DNA from: Isoetes taiwanensis
Lineage: Eukaryota; Streptophyta; Lycopodiopsida; Isoetales; Isoetaceae
Length of the DNA stretch: 64,000 nucleotides
Assembly: GCA_021234155.1 (NCBI GenBank)
Contig: JAJEKV010000053.1
Span: 9,555,798-9,619,797 of the forward strand
Reading direction: 5' to 3'
A program made the translations under genes and the position numbers. The notes beneath the pieces are model-generated. The model was not told where the DNA came from. It saw nothing but the letters and a program-made list of their open reading frames with translations, and did no database searches. The first letter of the stretch is position 1. Each line of letters begins with the position of its first letter. Positions 22,500 to 34,697 of the stretch are shown one piece after another.

Positions 22500-23035
22500 A
22501 GTGCACATCTAGTGGTATATATCAGCATCCAGTGTGATCCACTCGCAGGCTCGAAGGTGCTCGACGGTGATTTCCTCCACCCCGTCAGAACAAGCCTCCC
22601 GAAGCATGGAATCCAAGCCCTCCCAAGCGTGGTGTGTCTGCTTCCCCAAGGAATTCATGTCGAGCACTTCCCGCGATGCCCCGTTGGTCCGGTGCAACTT
22701 TTGAAAGTAGGGCTTCAAAGAATGTTTTCCCTTCCCAAAGGCCCCTATCCTCTAGCATACGGGCCAAGCACAACGAGTTCACCATGCATTTCTTCGTGCA
22801 CTCGAGCTCCAGATTGAGGGAAGGTTCCGGCCTCCCGAATGCGAAGCGAGGTCTTTCTTGCCCCTATCATGCAAATTTTGTCATGGCTTGCTTGAACTCC
22901 GCCTTTCTTAAGTTAGGTTCGCCTCTAGCCACCTCGACTGAGGTATTCCCGAGGTGCTCCAGCAGCGCCGTGAGACGGCCTCTCGTGCGGCATCAAGCGG
23001 GCATGCATCGAGAAGCGGCCATGATGATGTAGGTG
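22500..23035 (-). pseudogene. Unidentified captured-looking coding fragment
   Basis: Read on the - strand, two overlapping frames give a protein-like sequence with ECTKKCMVNSLCLARMLED, GLWEGKTFFEALLSK, then MNSLGKQTHHAWEGLDSML and EEITVEHLRACEWITLDADI. A single shift near 22690 joins them. The sequence is more GC-rich than the adjacent transposase and lies in the opposite direction. No family is recognised. Confidence 0.35.
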
Positions 23036-23164
23036 AGGAGCTCCGTGAAGGAGGAGGAGGAGGGAGGAAGCCGGAGGGCCAGGAGCAAGAGGACGGAGGG
23101 CTAGAGAAGCCGGAGGACTAATAGGGCAATATATATGGCATCTCAAAGATACCTAAAACAAAAC

Positions 23165-23275
23165 AAATTTCAGACGACGCCGTTATAGCCGTTAACGTCG
23201 TTATAGACGCCGTTGAACGACCTTTAAAATGTCGTTAAACGACGCTTATACGTCTTAAAACGACGTCTCTCTTTT
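23165..23275. repeat. Internal cluster of GCCGTT/AACGACG motifs
   Basis: GACGACGCCGTTATAGCC, GACGCCGTTGAACGACC and GTCGTTAAACGACGC occur within 100 bp. They match the element's terminal motif family, though no CACTA end is seen here. Confidence 0.6.
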
Positions 23276-23614
23276 TAAAAGTCATCGGCCTACTTTCATT
23301 TTTCCCATTTTTTTTTATGATTTGAGTATTGCGAGCGATCCTGATCCTAGTTTTTCATTGCGCTTATTGTGAGTTTTTTTTATTTATTTTTTGGGATACA
23401 TGGCCATGGAAGGTATGCTTTTCACGCTTGAACCAGATTCGAGAGGAGATGAGGATTCAAGAGCAGAGAGATATGGAACCCGTCTTCACAAGTAAGGCTA
23501 CACTCAGAAGTTTATACACTTTATTGTATTTTATCTATTTTCTAATCTATAGCTTGGTGTAGGAGCCGCCGAGGGCATGAGAAGGAAGGGAATCCTCCGT
23601 GAACCCCCTCCTCC

Positions 23615-23985
23615 ACTTTCGAAGATGAGGACTATGAAACAACGATCCATCGGATGAAAGTGTTAAAGAAGTATGTGATTGGTGAGAAGGCATCACCAAA
23701 TTGCTAGGAACCAGTGAGCTGCCTAGCATGATGAGGGTGCTTCTTGAAAAGATGGTCGTGGTTTGGAAGCACCACAGAAAAACAAAGATTAACATGATAC
23801 TAAGCGCCGACATATGCATGGCTGACGCCTTGAACATACTTGACATGGAGCTATGGTTCAAAGGGGATGGACAAGTGGAGGACTTCCGCGATAGAAACCA
23901 TAAGCCAAGCTCGGGGAGGAGTATGCTGAATTGTTCAAGGATCTTTTGTTCAATAAACCTATGTTTTGTACATTGTTATATTTTC
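23615..23985 (+). pseudogene. Unidentified coding-like fragment inside the CACTA element
   Basis: Joined frames give FEDEDYETTIHRMKVLKKYV, then TSELPSMMRVLLEKMVVVW, ILSADICMADALNILDMELW and, after a shift, EYAELFKDLLFNKPMFC. It looks like real protein by composition, but no family is recognised. Two or three shifts disrupt it. Confidence 0.35.
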
Positions 23986-24353
23986 TCTTGGGTACAATCT
24001 AGCATTGATACATATGCATGAACATGATCTGAAGGATTCTTGAAGATATTTTTGCATTCTTACGTTGGATATCGCCTTCTTGGTTCGATTTGCCATTTCG
24101 GAGCCTGAGGTTTCTGCGACATTTCGACTTGGACTGGTAGAACCAGCTTTTGAGATTATTTGTGGTTTGGACTCTCCTGAGAGCTCTTACAAATGGGACA
24201 CTTCCATGTTCTAAATCTTTCAAATGCACATTCTTAGAAGTTTGTGATGGACAAAGGCTTGGATTTTTCTCCAACCCCGGCCCGATAGAAGCCCACTAAA
24301 TTTATGTTTCTTTGTGGCTTGAAGTCAACTGCATCTTCCAAATCTTCCAAATC

Positions 24354-27300
24354 AGCTCGGTTGCCTCGCAACGGGCTGCCCCGACGGTTCTAATGCTAAC
24401 CCTTTGACCTAGACCTTCTCCAAAAATTCCGAAAATTGGGCCGTGTGCTGGAGATGAATTAGGGATCCAGCTGGCAAAAAATCAGAATTTATTTTCGTGC
24501 AATGCATTAATTATGAATTTAATCGTGTGTTGCCACTGCAAAAGCGCCCCCCGACTTCTAATTGCCACATCGGGAGGAGGACAGGTCCAAACTCCGTTCC
24601 GTCAGTTCCCCTTGCTATGCGTTCTGCCGACGCGGCTTCTACCACGCCCAATCGCAGACTAGGACTCGGCCCCCAAAACGTAAACCCTTCTAGAGCCCGC
24701 AACTCCGCGGGGTTTACGTTTCGGAGGCCCTCTCCTTGTCAGATTCGGCCGGGACCTAGCGACGTGTCTTGAAGTGGAGTTGGGGTGTTGACGCCAGAGC
24801 GCGGACCCTAAAATCCCTCCGGAGGCTGCTTTCCCCAAATTTCCTCTCCCTAAGGCCCTGGGGAAGAACGGGCAACCTCCCCTCTCCGGAACCACGATTT
24901 GGCTCTGCCAATGGACTCAGAACGTTGACATTGCTCTGGAAACCAAGTTCCGTGGCCAGAAGACTAGGACTCGGCCCCCAAAACGTAAACCCTTCTAGAG
25001 CCTGGCAACCCACAGGGTTTACGTTTCGGAGGCCCTCTCCTTGTCAGATTCGGCCGGGACTTTGCGCCATGTCTTGAAGTGGAGTTGGGGTGTTGACGCC
25101 AGAGCGCGGACACTAAAATCCCTCCGGAAGCTGCTTGCCCCGAATTTCCTCTCCCCAAGGCCCTGGGGAAGGACGGGCAACCTCCCCTCCGGAACCGCGA
25201 TTTGGCTCTGCCAATGGACTCAGAATGCCGACATTGCCCTGGGGATCAAGTTCCAGTGGAGCTGGAAGACCGAGGACTCGCCCCCAAAAATTAAACCCTT
25301 CTAGAGCACGGCAACCCACGGGGTTTACGGAGAGCCCTCTCCTTGTCGGTTCGGCCGGGACTTTTGCGCCATGTCTTGAAGTGGAGTTGGGGTGTTGATT
25401 AGCGTGGGCCCGGACACTAAAATCCCTCCTCCGCTGCTTGCCCCGGATTTCCTCTCCCCAAGCCCACGGGAAGGACGGGCAACCTCCCCTCACCGGAACC
25501 CTTTGATTTGGCTCTGCCAATGGACTCGAAATGCCGACATTGCCACGGGGATCAAGTTCCGTGGCGAGGAAGATCAGACTCGCCCCCAAAAGCGTAAACC
25601 CTTCTAGAGCCCGGCAACCCACGGGGGTTTACGTTTCGGAGGCCCTCTCCTTGTCAGATTCGGGTCGGACCTTGCGCCAGCCGTGTCTTGAAGTGGGGTT
25701 GGGGTGTTGGCCTTGAAGCTGGACCCTAAAATCCTCCCGGGAGGCTGCTTGCCCCCAAATTTCCTCTCCCAAGGCCCCGGGGCCGGGCCAGGCGACCTCA
25801 GCTCTCGGAATCGCGATCATTCTCGCCAATGGACTCCGAGCGTCGACATTGCCCTGGGACCAAGTTCCGTGGCGGAAGACCACCGAACTCCAAGAAGCGC
25901 CAAAGTAGCTCACTTCCATCACACTTTCGTAGTCAATTGGCCTAGGGATGTGCATGCGGGGATCTTGGCCGTGGAGGGCGTGGAGTGTTTCCTTCTTTTT
26001 TAAAACCCCCGTGTAACTTGCTCCCTAGGGTAATTTTGCCATTCGGACGATTTATAGGGGGTCTATTTGCCATTCGAGCATCCCGGTGCTCGGCGACAAA
26101 AGCAAGCAGTTTCTACAAAGGCCCGACATCCGGGGCGCCCATGTTTGACAAGTTCTCCTGACCCGATCACGAATCTTTTGGACCTTCCCAAGAGGGGCCC
26201 CCAGCGGAGGATCCAACGGGTCGATAGGGGAACCGCTCGGGAGGGTGGTCATTAGCGTGCAGCCCGGGAGCTGCCAGAAGGGCTGCCTCGGGGACTTTTT
26301 GGATCCCGCCTCACGGGGTCCGGACTCTCCCCTCTTGTGAGGGATCCCCTGCAAAGGTCCTGGCCTCGTTTTGACTTGGGGAAGGGTGCCACCTCGGTTG
26401 CCCTCGCGAACGCTGCCCGACCGCTCTAATGCTAACCCTTTGACCTAGACCTTCTCCGAAAATTCAAAATTGGGCCGTGTGCTGGAGATGAATTAGGGAT
26501 CCCGCGGCAAAACCGGAATTTATTTTCGTGCAATGCATTAATTGCGAATTTACACGAATGTCTTGCCATTTGCAAAAGCCCCGACTTCTACTTGCCACAT
26601 CGGGAGGAGGAAAGGCCCAAACTCCGCTCCGTCGGTTCCCCTTGCTCGGTATTCTCGGCTGCTTTGCTTCCGGCGGGTCCCAAGTGCAGCAGACCAGGAC
26701 TTCGGCCCCCAAAACGTAAACCCTTCTAGAGCACGGCAGCCCACCCGGGTTTCGTTTTGAGGCCCTCTCATGTCGGTCGGCCGGGACCTAGCGCCGATGT
26801 CTTGAAGTGGGGTTGGGGGTGTTGGCCTTGGGCCGCGGACCCTAAAATCCCCTCCGGGGGCTGCTTGCCCCAAATTTCCTCTCCCAAGGCCACAGGGGCC
26901 GGGCCCGAGCGACCTCCGCTCTCGGGAATGTCAGCGATCGACTCTGCCAATGGACTGAAGCGTCGACATTGCCACGGGGACCAAGTTAAGGTGGCAGAGA
27001 AGACCACCCGAACTCCAAGAAGCGCCAAAGTAGCTCACTTCCATCACACTTTCGTAGTCAATTGGCCTAGGATGTGCATGGGGGATCTTGTCGTGGAGGC
27101 GTGAGTGTTTCCTTCTTTCGCAAACCGGTAGTGTAACTTGCTCCCTAGGGTAATTTCGCCATTCCGGACGATTTTAGAGGTCTATTTGCCATTCCGGAGC
27201 ATCCCCGGTGCCCGAACGACAAAAGGCAGTGCGGTTTCTACAAGGCCCGACATCAGGGGCCCTTGGTTTGACAAGTTCTCCCCGGACCCGATCTGGAATC

Positions 27301-30300
27301 TTTTGGACCTTCGAAGAGGGGCCCCTCGAACGGAGGATCCAACGGTGGGATAGGGGACCGGGCTCCGGGGTGGTGGTCATTAGCGTCGCGCGACCCGGGG
27401 AGCGGCTGCCCGAAAAGTGCCTCGGGAACGCTTTTTGGATCCCGCCTCACGGGGTCAGGACTCTCCCCTCTTGTGAGGGATCCCCAAGGTCCTGGCCTCG
27501 TTTGACTTGGGGAAGGGTGCGGCTCGGTTGCCCCCGCATCCGCTGCCCCGGACCGCTCTAATGCTAACCCTTTGACCTAGACCTTCTCCGAAAATTCCTA
27601 AAATTGGGCGTGTCTTTGGAGATGAATTAGGGATCCCGCCGGGCAAAACCGAATTTATTTTCGTGCAATGCATTAATTGCGAATTTACGAATGTCTTGCC
27701 CTTTGCAAAAGCCCCAGGCTTCTACTTGCCACATCGGGGAGGAGGAAAGGCCCAAACTCCGCCTCCGGGCTTCCCCTTGCTCCGTATTCTCGGCTCTTTG
27801 CTTCTCGGCCAGGTCCCAAGTGCAATGGTACCGGGACTCGGCCCCCAAACGTAAACCCTTCTAGAGCCACGGCAACCCACGGGGTTTTACGCCGGAGGCC
27901 CTCTCCCTTGTCGAGTCGGCCGGACCTTGTCGCGGTCTTGAAGTGGGGTTGGGGTGTTGGCCTTGGGCGGACCCTAAAATCCTCCTCGAGGTGCTTGCCC
28001 TAAATTTCCTCTCCCGAGGCCACAGGGGCGGGCCGGGCGACCTCCTCTCTCTGAATCGCTGATCGACTCTGCCAATGGACTCGAGCGTCGACATTGCCCT
28101 GGGGACCAAGTTCCGTGGCCAGAAGACCACCCGAACTCCAAGAAGCCAAAGTAGCTCACTTCCATCACACTTTCGTAGTCAATTGGCCTAGGATGTGCAT
28201 GCGGGATCTTTTTGTCGTGGAGGCGTGAGTGTTTCCTTCTTCGCAAAAACCGGCCGTGTAACTTGCTCCCTAGGGTAATTTAAGCCATTCCTGGCGATTT
28301 GGCAGGGGTCTATTTGCCATTCGAGCATCCCGGTGCTCGAGCGACAAAGCAGTCGCGGTTTCTACAAGGTCGACATCGGGGCCCAGCGGTTTGACAAGTT
28401 CTCCTGACCGATCACGGAATCTTTTGGACCTTCCTTCGAAGAGGGCCCCCTGACGGAGGATCAGCGGTCCGGATAGGGAACCGGGCTCAGGAGGGTGGTC
28501 ATTAAGCGTGCGACCGGGGGCCGGCCGGGAAGGGCTGCCTCGGGAACTTTTTGGATCCCGCCTCCGGGTCCGGACTCTCCCCCCTCTTGTGAGGGATCCA
28601 CGCAAGGTCCTGGCCTCGTTTGACTTGGGGAAGGTGCCAGCTCGGTTGCTACCGCGGGCTGCCCCGACCGTTCTAATGCTAACCCTTTGACCTAGACCTT
28701 CTCCGAAAATTCAAAATTGGGCCGTGTCTTTGGAGATGAATTAGGGATCCGGGCAAAAAAAACCGGAATTTATTTTAGTGCAATGCATTAATTCGCGAAT
28801 TCACGAATGTCTTGCCATCAATGAAAGCCCCCGACTTCTTTGCCACATCGGGAGGGGAAGGCCCAAACTCCGCTCCGTCGGTTCCCCTTGCTCCGTATTC
28901 TCGGCTGCTGCTTCTCGGCCCAGGTCCCAAGTGCAACAGACCCGGACTCGGCCCCAAAACGTAAACCCTTCTAGAGCACGGCAACCCACGGGGTTTCGTT
29001 TGAGGCCCTCTCCTTGTCGATTCGGCGGGACCTTGCCTTGGTGTCTTGAAGTGGGGTTGGGGTGTTGATGCCAGGCGGACCTAAAATCCCTCGGGAGGCT
29101 GCCCCCAAATTTCCTCTCCCCAAGGCCCTGGGGCCGGACGGGCGACCTCCGCTCTCCCAATCGCTGATCTGACTCGCCAATGGACTCGAGAACGCCGACA
29201 TTGCCCTGGGACCAAGTTCCGTGGGCTGAAGACCACCCGAACTCCAAGAAGGCCAAAGTAGCTCCTTCCATCACACTTTCGTAGTCAATTGGCCTAGGAT
29301 GTGCATGCGGGATCTTGTCGTGGAGGGCGGAGTGTTTCCTTCTTTCGCAAAACCGACCGTGTAACTTGCTCCCTAGGGTAATTTCGCCATTCCGACGATT
29401 TGGCGGTCTATTTACCATTCCGGAAGCATCCTAAGCCGAACGACAAAATGCAGTCACGGTTTCTACAAGGTCGACATCCACGCGCCCCGTTTGACAAGTT
29501 CTCCGGACCGATCTGGAATCTTTTGGACCTTCGAAGAGGGCCCCCGAACGGAGGATCCAACGGGCCGGATAGGGGAACCGGCTCCGGAGGGTGGTCATTA
29601 GCATGCAGCCCGGGGAGCGCCGCCGGAAGGGTCTGCCTGGAACGTTTTTGGATCCCGCCTCACGTCCCACTCTCCCCTCTTGTGAGGGATCCCTGCAAGG
29701 TCCCGGCCTCGTTTGACTTGGGGGGGGTGCCAGCTCGGTTGCCCCGCAACAGGCTGCCCCACCGCTCTAATGCTAACCCTTGACCTAGACCTTCTCCTCA
29801 AAATTCAAAATTGGGCCGTCTTTGAGATGAATTAGGGATCCTACCGCAAAACCGGAATTTATTTTCGTGCAATGCATTAATTGCAATTTACGAATGTCTT
29901 GCCATCGCAAAAGCCCCCCGACTTCTACTTGCCACATCGGGAGGAGGAAAGGCCCAAACTCCGCTCCGTTCCCCTTGCTCAGTATTCTCTACCGCCGCTT
30001 CTCGGCCAGAGTCCCAAGTGCAATGGATCAGGACTCGGCCCCAAAACGTAAACCCTTCTAGAGCACCGCAACCCACGGGGTTTCGTTTGAGGCCCTCCTT
30101 GTCAGGATCGGCCCGGGACCTTGCGCTCGTGTCTTGAATTGGGGTTAGGTGTTGGCGCTTGAGCGGACCCTAAAATCCTCCGGGTCTGCTTGTTCCAAAT
30201 TTCCTCTCCCCCTGGCCCTCAGGGGCCGGACGGGCGACCTCCGCTCTCGACCGCTGATCCGACTCGCCAATGGACTCCGGACGTCGACATTGCCCTGGGG

Positions 30301-32465
30301 ACCAAGTTCCGTGGCCAGAAGACCACCCGAACTCCAAGAAGCGCCAAAGTAGCTCACTTCCATCACACTCGTAGTCAATTGGCCTAGGATGTGCATGCGG
30401 GATACTGTCGTGGAGGGCGTGAGTGTTTCCTTCTTTCGCAAAACCGACCGTGTAACTTGCTCCCTAGGGTAATTTCGCCATTCAGGACGATTTGGCAGGG
30501 TCTATTTGCCATTCCGGAGCATCCCCGTGTGCGAACGACAAAAGCGGTCATGCGGTTTCTACAAGGCCGACATCGGGGCCCACAGCGGTTTGACAAGTTC
30601 TCCCAGGACCGATCTGGAATCTTTTTGGACCTTCCCCTAAGAGGGCCCTGAACGGAGGATCCAACGGTCGGATAGGGGAACCGGGCTCCGGAGGGTGGTC
30701 ATTAGCGTCGCAGCCCCGGGAGCCCCAGGAAGGGCTGCCTCGAACTTTTTGGATCCCGGCCCACGGGGTCCGGACTCTCCCCTTGTGAGGGATCCCCTCG
30801 CAAGGTCCCCGCCTCGTTTGACTTGGGGAAGGGTGCCGCTCGGTTTCTACGCAGCGGGCTGCCCCGACCGCTCTAATGCTAACCCTTTGACCTAGACCTT
30901 CTCCGAAAAATCCAAAATTGGGCCGTCTTTGCCGAGATGAATTAGGGATCCCTACTGGCAAAAACGAATTTATTTTCGTGCAATGCATTAATTGCGAATT
31001 CACGAATGTCTTGCCACCTGCAAAGCCCCGACTTCTACTTGCCACATCGGGAGGAGGAAAGGCCCAAACTCCGCGCCCGTCCAGTTCCCTTGCTCCGTAT
31101 TCTCGGCTGTCGCTTCTCGGCCAGGTCCCAAGTGCAACAGACCCCGGGACTTCGGCCCCAAAACGTAAACCCTTCTAGAGCCCGCAACCCACGGGGTTTA
31201 CGTTTGGAGGCCCTCTCCTTGTCGATTCGGGCTGACCTTGACGCCGTGTCTTGAAGTGGGGTTGGGGTGTTGGCCTTGAGCTGACCCTAAAATCCCCTCC
31301 CCGAGGCTGCTTGCCCCAAATTTCCTCTCCCAAGGCCCTGGGACGGACGGGCGACCTCCGCTCTCCGAATCGCGACCGACTCGCCAATGGACTCGAGGAA
31401 CGCCGACATTGCCCTGGGGACCAAGTTCCGTGGGCGTAAGACCACCAACTCCAAGAAGCCAAAGTAGCTCACTTCAATCACACTCTCGTAGTCAATTGGC
31501 CTAGGATGTGCATGGGGGATCTTGCCGTGGAGGGCGTGAGTGTTTCCTTCTTCGCAAAACCCACCGTGTAACTTGCTCCCTAGGGTAATTTCGCCATTCC
31601 TCGACGATTTGGCGGTCTATTTGCCATTCCTCGAGCATCCCGGTGTCTTAACGACAAAAAAGTCGCGGTTTTCTACAAGGCCGACATCGGGGCCCCGCGG
31701 TTTGACAAGTTCTCCCGGACCGATCTGGAATCTTTTGGACCTTCCCGAAGAGGGGCCCCTGAACGGAGGATCCAAATCGGTCGGATAGGGGAACCGGGCT
31801 CCGGGAGGGTGGTCATTAGCGTCGCGGCCCGGGAGCGCCGCCAAAGGGCTGCCTCGAACTTTTTGGATCCCGCCTCCACGGGGTCCTGGACTCTCCCCTC
31901 TTGTGAGGGATCCCCGCAAGGTCCCGGCCTCGTTTGACTTGGGGAAGGGTGCCAGCTCGGTTGCCCTGCAACGGGCTGCCCCGACCGTTCTAATGCTAAC
32001 CCTTTGACCTAGACCTTCTCCGAAAATTCCGAAAATTGGGCCGTGTGCTGGAGATGAATTAGGATCCGCTGGCAAAAAACGGAATTTATTTTCGGTGCAA
32101 TGCATTAATTGCGAATTTACGAATGTCTTGCCAGCCGCCAAGCCCCCGACTTCTACTTGCCACATCGGGAGGAGGAAAGGCCCAAACTCCGCTCGCCGGT
32201 TCCCCTTGCTCCGTATTCTCTGCTCTTTGCTTCTCGGCCAGGTCCCAAATGCAGCAGACCAGGACTCGGCCCCCAAAACGTAAACCCTTTCTAGAGCACG
32301 GCAACCCACGGGGTTTACGTTTGGAGGCCCTCTCCTTGTCGGTTCGGCCGGGACCTTTGCGCGTGTCTTGAAGTGGAGTTGGGGTGTTGGCCTTGCTAGC
32401 TGGACCCTAAAATCCCTCCGGAGGTGCTTGCCCTTAAATTTCCTCTCCCCAAGGCCACGGGAACT
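24354..32465 (+). repeat. Satellite-like tandem array, ~1.1-kb unit, inside the CACTA element
   Basis: The marker TAATGCTAACCC recurs at 24391, 26428, 27559, 28674, 29768, 30874 and 31991, giving spacings of about 1131, 1115, 1094, 1106 and 1117 bp between the last six. Units are GC-rich and share landmarks such as CCCTTCTAGAG, TTGAAGTGGRGTTGGGGTG and CTCCCTAGGGTAATTT. Copies differ mainly by small indels, often at runs of G or C. Long frames on both strands are not conserved between copies and are not taken as genes. The first unit is longer because part of it is internally amplified. The array stops mid-unit at about 32465. Confidence 0.95.
24661..25885 (+). repeat. Four-fold ~305-bp higher-order amplification within the satellite
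   Basis: The segment starting AGGACTCGGCCCCCAAAA recurs at 24661, 24966 and 25273, and again (CAGACTCG variant) at 25575. It accounts for the ~900-bp excess between the first two TAATGCTAACCC markers (24391 and 26428). Copies join at CCAGAAGA-type sequence. Confidence 0.85.
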
Positions 32466-32849
32466 CGAAATTCAAGGTGAGGCGTCGTTGAACCACGAAG
32501 CCGTGTCCAAAACCCTTAGCGGTAATCTATGAAGAGGTCGCAACCATATATGAAGTTGTATGTGATCATGCACGAGAATATGGCAAATCAAAGAAGCTCT
32601 TCTTGCGGACTTTGCATGGATGTAGTTGGGCATGCCTTGTGTAGATTGTATGCGAGAAGAGCAACCCGGTGAGCCATATGTTTGCACCGCTGATCATGAT
32701 CGGGCGTGATTGGCAAGCTTGATTTAGTATGAAAGTATGCAAGTGAAGCTCAATGGTGCACAAGTCCGGTTTATTAAAGTGGATAGATAAACAAGGATGG
32801 AGAGAAATCTAAGTGGATAGATAAAGAAGGATAGATAAAATACATAAGT

Positions 32850-33065
32850 AATCATTGCCAACTAGTGCTCCATTATTATCCGCTCCGGATGTGTGAGTTT
32901 CATTGGAAGCAATACCCCAAGAATCATTGGCATCCGAGTTGCCTCCTCCCCATCTGTCATTTCCATTTGATGCAATTCCCCAACTATCATTCTCACCGAT
33001 TCCTTGTTATCCGTATCATTGTTACCAATAGCATCATGTTGATTTCCTCCCCATCGATATTCCGC
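32850..33065 (-). pseudogene. WG-repeat protein fragment (possible Argonaute-hook) inside the CACTA element
   Basis: On the - strand the frame reads ENDSWGIASNGNDRWGGG, then NSDANDSWGIASNETHTSG. After one shift upstream, YRWGGNQHDAIGNND is added. Four WG pairs in about 65 residues, spaced by Ser/Asn/Gly/Asp, resemble the GW/WG repeat regions of plant AGO-binding proteins such as SPT5-like/KTF1 or the Pol V largest subunit. The similarity is compositional. A frameshift and a TAA separate the parts, so it is a fragment. It lies opposite to the transposase. Confidence 0.4.
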
Positions 33066-33654
33066 GAGTTTCAATGATGTTCAATGCTTTAAAAATCTCA
33101 TTAAAAAGAGCCACCGAGTTTATTCTATGCATTCTACCTCGAAAAGACCGATCTCTATCTTTGTGTAATGGTTTGATTCCTTTTATATGTAGTTTACGAA
33201 GGAAGATGCAATGCATACTTATGCAGAGAGATGTTTTGCAGGGCCGTTTAACAAACTGTTTCTGTCAGACGTTGGAGTTGTTAATCGCTGTATAGTTCCT
33301 CCCGTAATATAAATGATCAGTACTTGGACTAATGTGGCTTTGAAAATTAATGCCAAGGTAACTCACTTGGTACCCCATAATGGCTCCCCTGTTCATTGAA
33401 CTGAAGACTTACTTTCAAACTCAGTGTGGAGGATATAATAATGATGTTATCGATGGAATTTCGTCGTGGTCTTCCAAAGGTCTCCAGGGAGCCAACTATA
33501 ATCTTTGGAATGGATGTGTCACATGGAGCCCCATTCTCGTCAAATTCACCATCAATTGCAATTGTAAGGATTGAACTGTGTGTGCACTTGACTTAATCAT
33601 TATTATTATAATTATAATAATAACTTATAATTATAACTTAATAAAAAAAGGGCA

Positions 33655-33745
33655 CGCGTCGTTTAACACAAAGGCGTCGTTATAGACGTCGTTTAACGAC
33701 TATTGCGGGACGTCGTTAACGACCTCGCGGCGTCGTTCAACGGCG
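33655..33745. repeat. Internal cluster of CGTCGTT/AACGACG motifs
   Basis: CGTCGTTTAACAC, GACGTCGTTTAACGAC, GACGTCGTTAACGACC and GTCGTTCAACGGC occur in 90 bp just upstream of the second coding block, matching the terminal motif family. Confidence 0.65.
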
Positions 33746-34139
33746 TCTGTAACTTTTATCGAAAATGAGCCGGCTTTTCCGCGCCTAGTTTTTGGTTCTA
33801 AGCGGCCGGAGGAGCGTTTTTTAGTATGGCGATTTTTGGCGCGGATCATCCTTCTTGGGTCCTTTCCAAGCTTCAAACAAGCATCCAAAGGTATTTCAAT
33901 GGATCAATCAACTCTATTTTTTTGAATTAGGCTTGTTGTTTGATAGATTTAGGGCTTCTTGTTTTTCTTATTTGTTTTCAATCCATCCCATTTCTATCCT
34001 CCTCTTCTTTCCATCCTTGTTTTCTTCAATCCATTTTAAGCCTCTTATTAGTATGAATCGAATCCTCCTCCTTCTTCTTCCAATGATCTTCCAATCATTG
34101 GTTTCTTCCTTCTAATCTTCCGTTCTTCCAATCTTCTAT

Positions 34140-34270
34140 TCATTTTCTTCTTCTTCTTCTTCACCACTTTCTCATTCTATTCAATCTTTCTTTCCTATCT
34201 CTTCTTCTTCTTCTTCTTCTTCTTCTTCTTCTTCTTCTTCTTCCTTTCTTCTTCTTCTTCCTCTTCTATT
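34140..34270 (+). repeat. (CTT)n microsatellite in a pyrimidine-rich tract
   Basis: Uninterrupted CTT runs occur, with the longest at about 34200-34242. They are preceded by a long CT-rich tract from 33960. This may be the 5' leader of the kinase-like block. Confidence 0.9.
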
Positions 34271-34697
34271 TTTTTTTTCCATGGAAGAAGGGCGTCGTTG
34301 AAAGACGGGCCCATTCTTCCTCTATTTTTTTTACAAAGAAGGGGACGTCGTTGAAAGACGAGGCCCCTTCTTTTATGTTCTTTTTTTTTTTTTTTTTTTT
34401 TTTTATTTTTTAAATTTAAATATATATTTCTTTTTAATTAAAAATTTAAATATTTTTAATGTCAATTATCTTTTCAATTTGAATCGTCTTTTTTTTTTTT
34501 TTTTTTTTTTTTTATTTCTTTATTTATGTAAGTTTTCTAATTATTGAATGCCTTTATTTTTTTGCATGTACACTAATAACAAAATCGCCGCTCTTGGAAA
34601 TCGATTTTTTAGCAGAAATCGAAGACATTCTAGGTAAGAATTTGAGTTTGAGTAGGAGAATAAAATTTTAATGTTTTATTTAGGTTAAAAAAAAAAC

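Noticed and set aside
31617-32309. 230-codon - strand open frame and similar long frames in the satellite array
   Set aside because: The frames are not conserved between the seven units. They change with every small indel and reflect GC-rich repeats with few stops.
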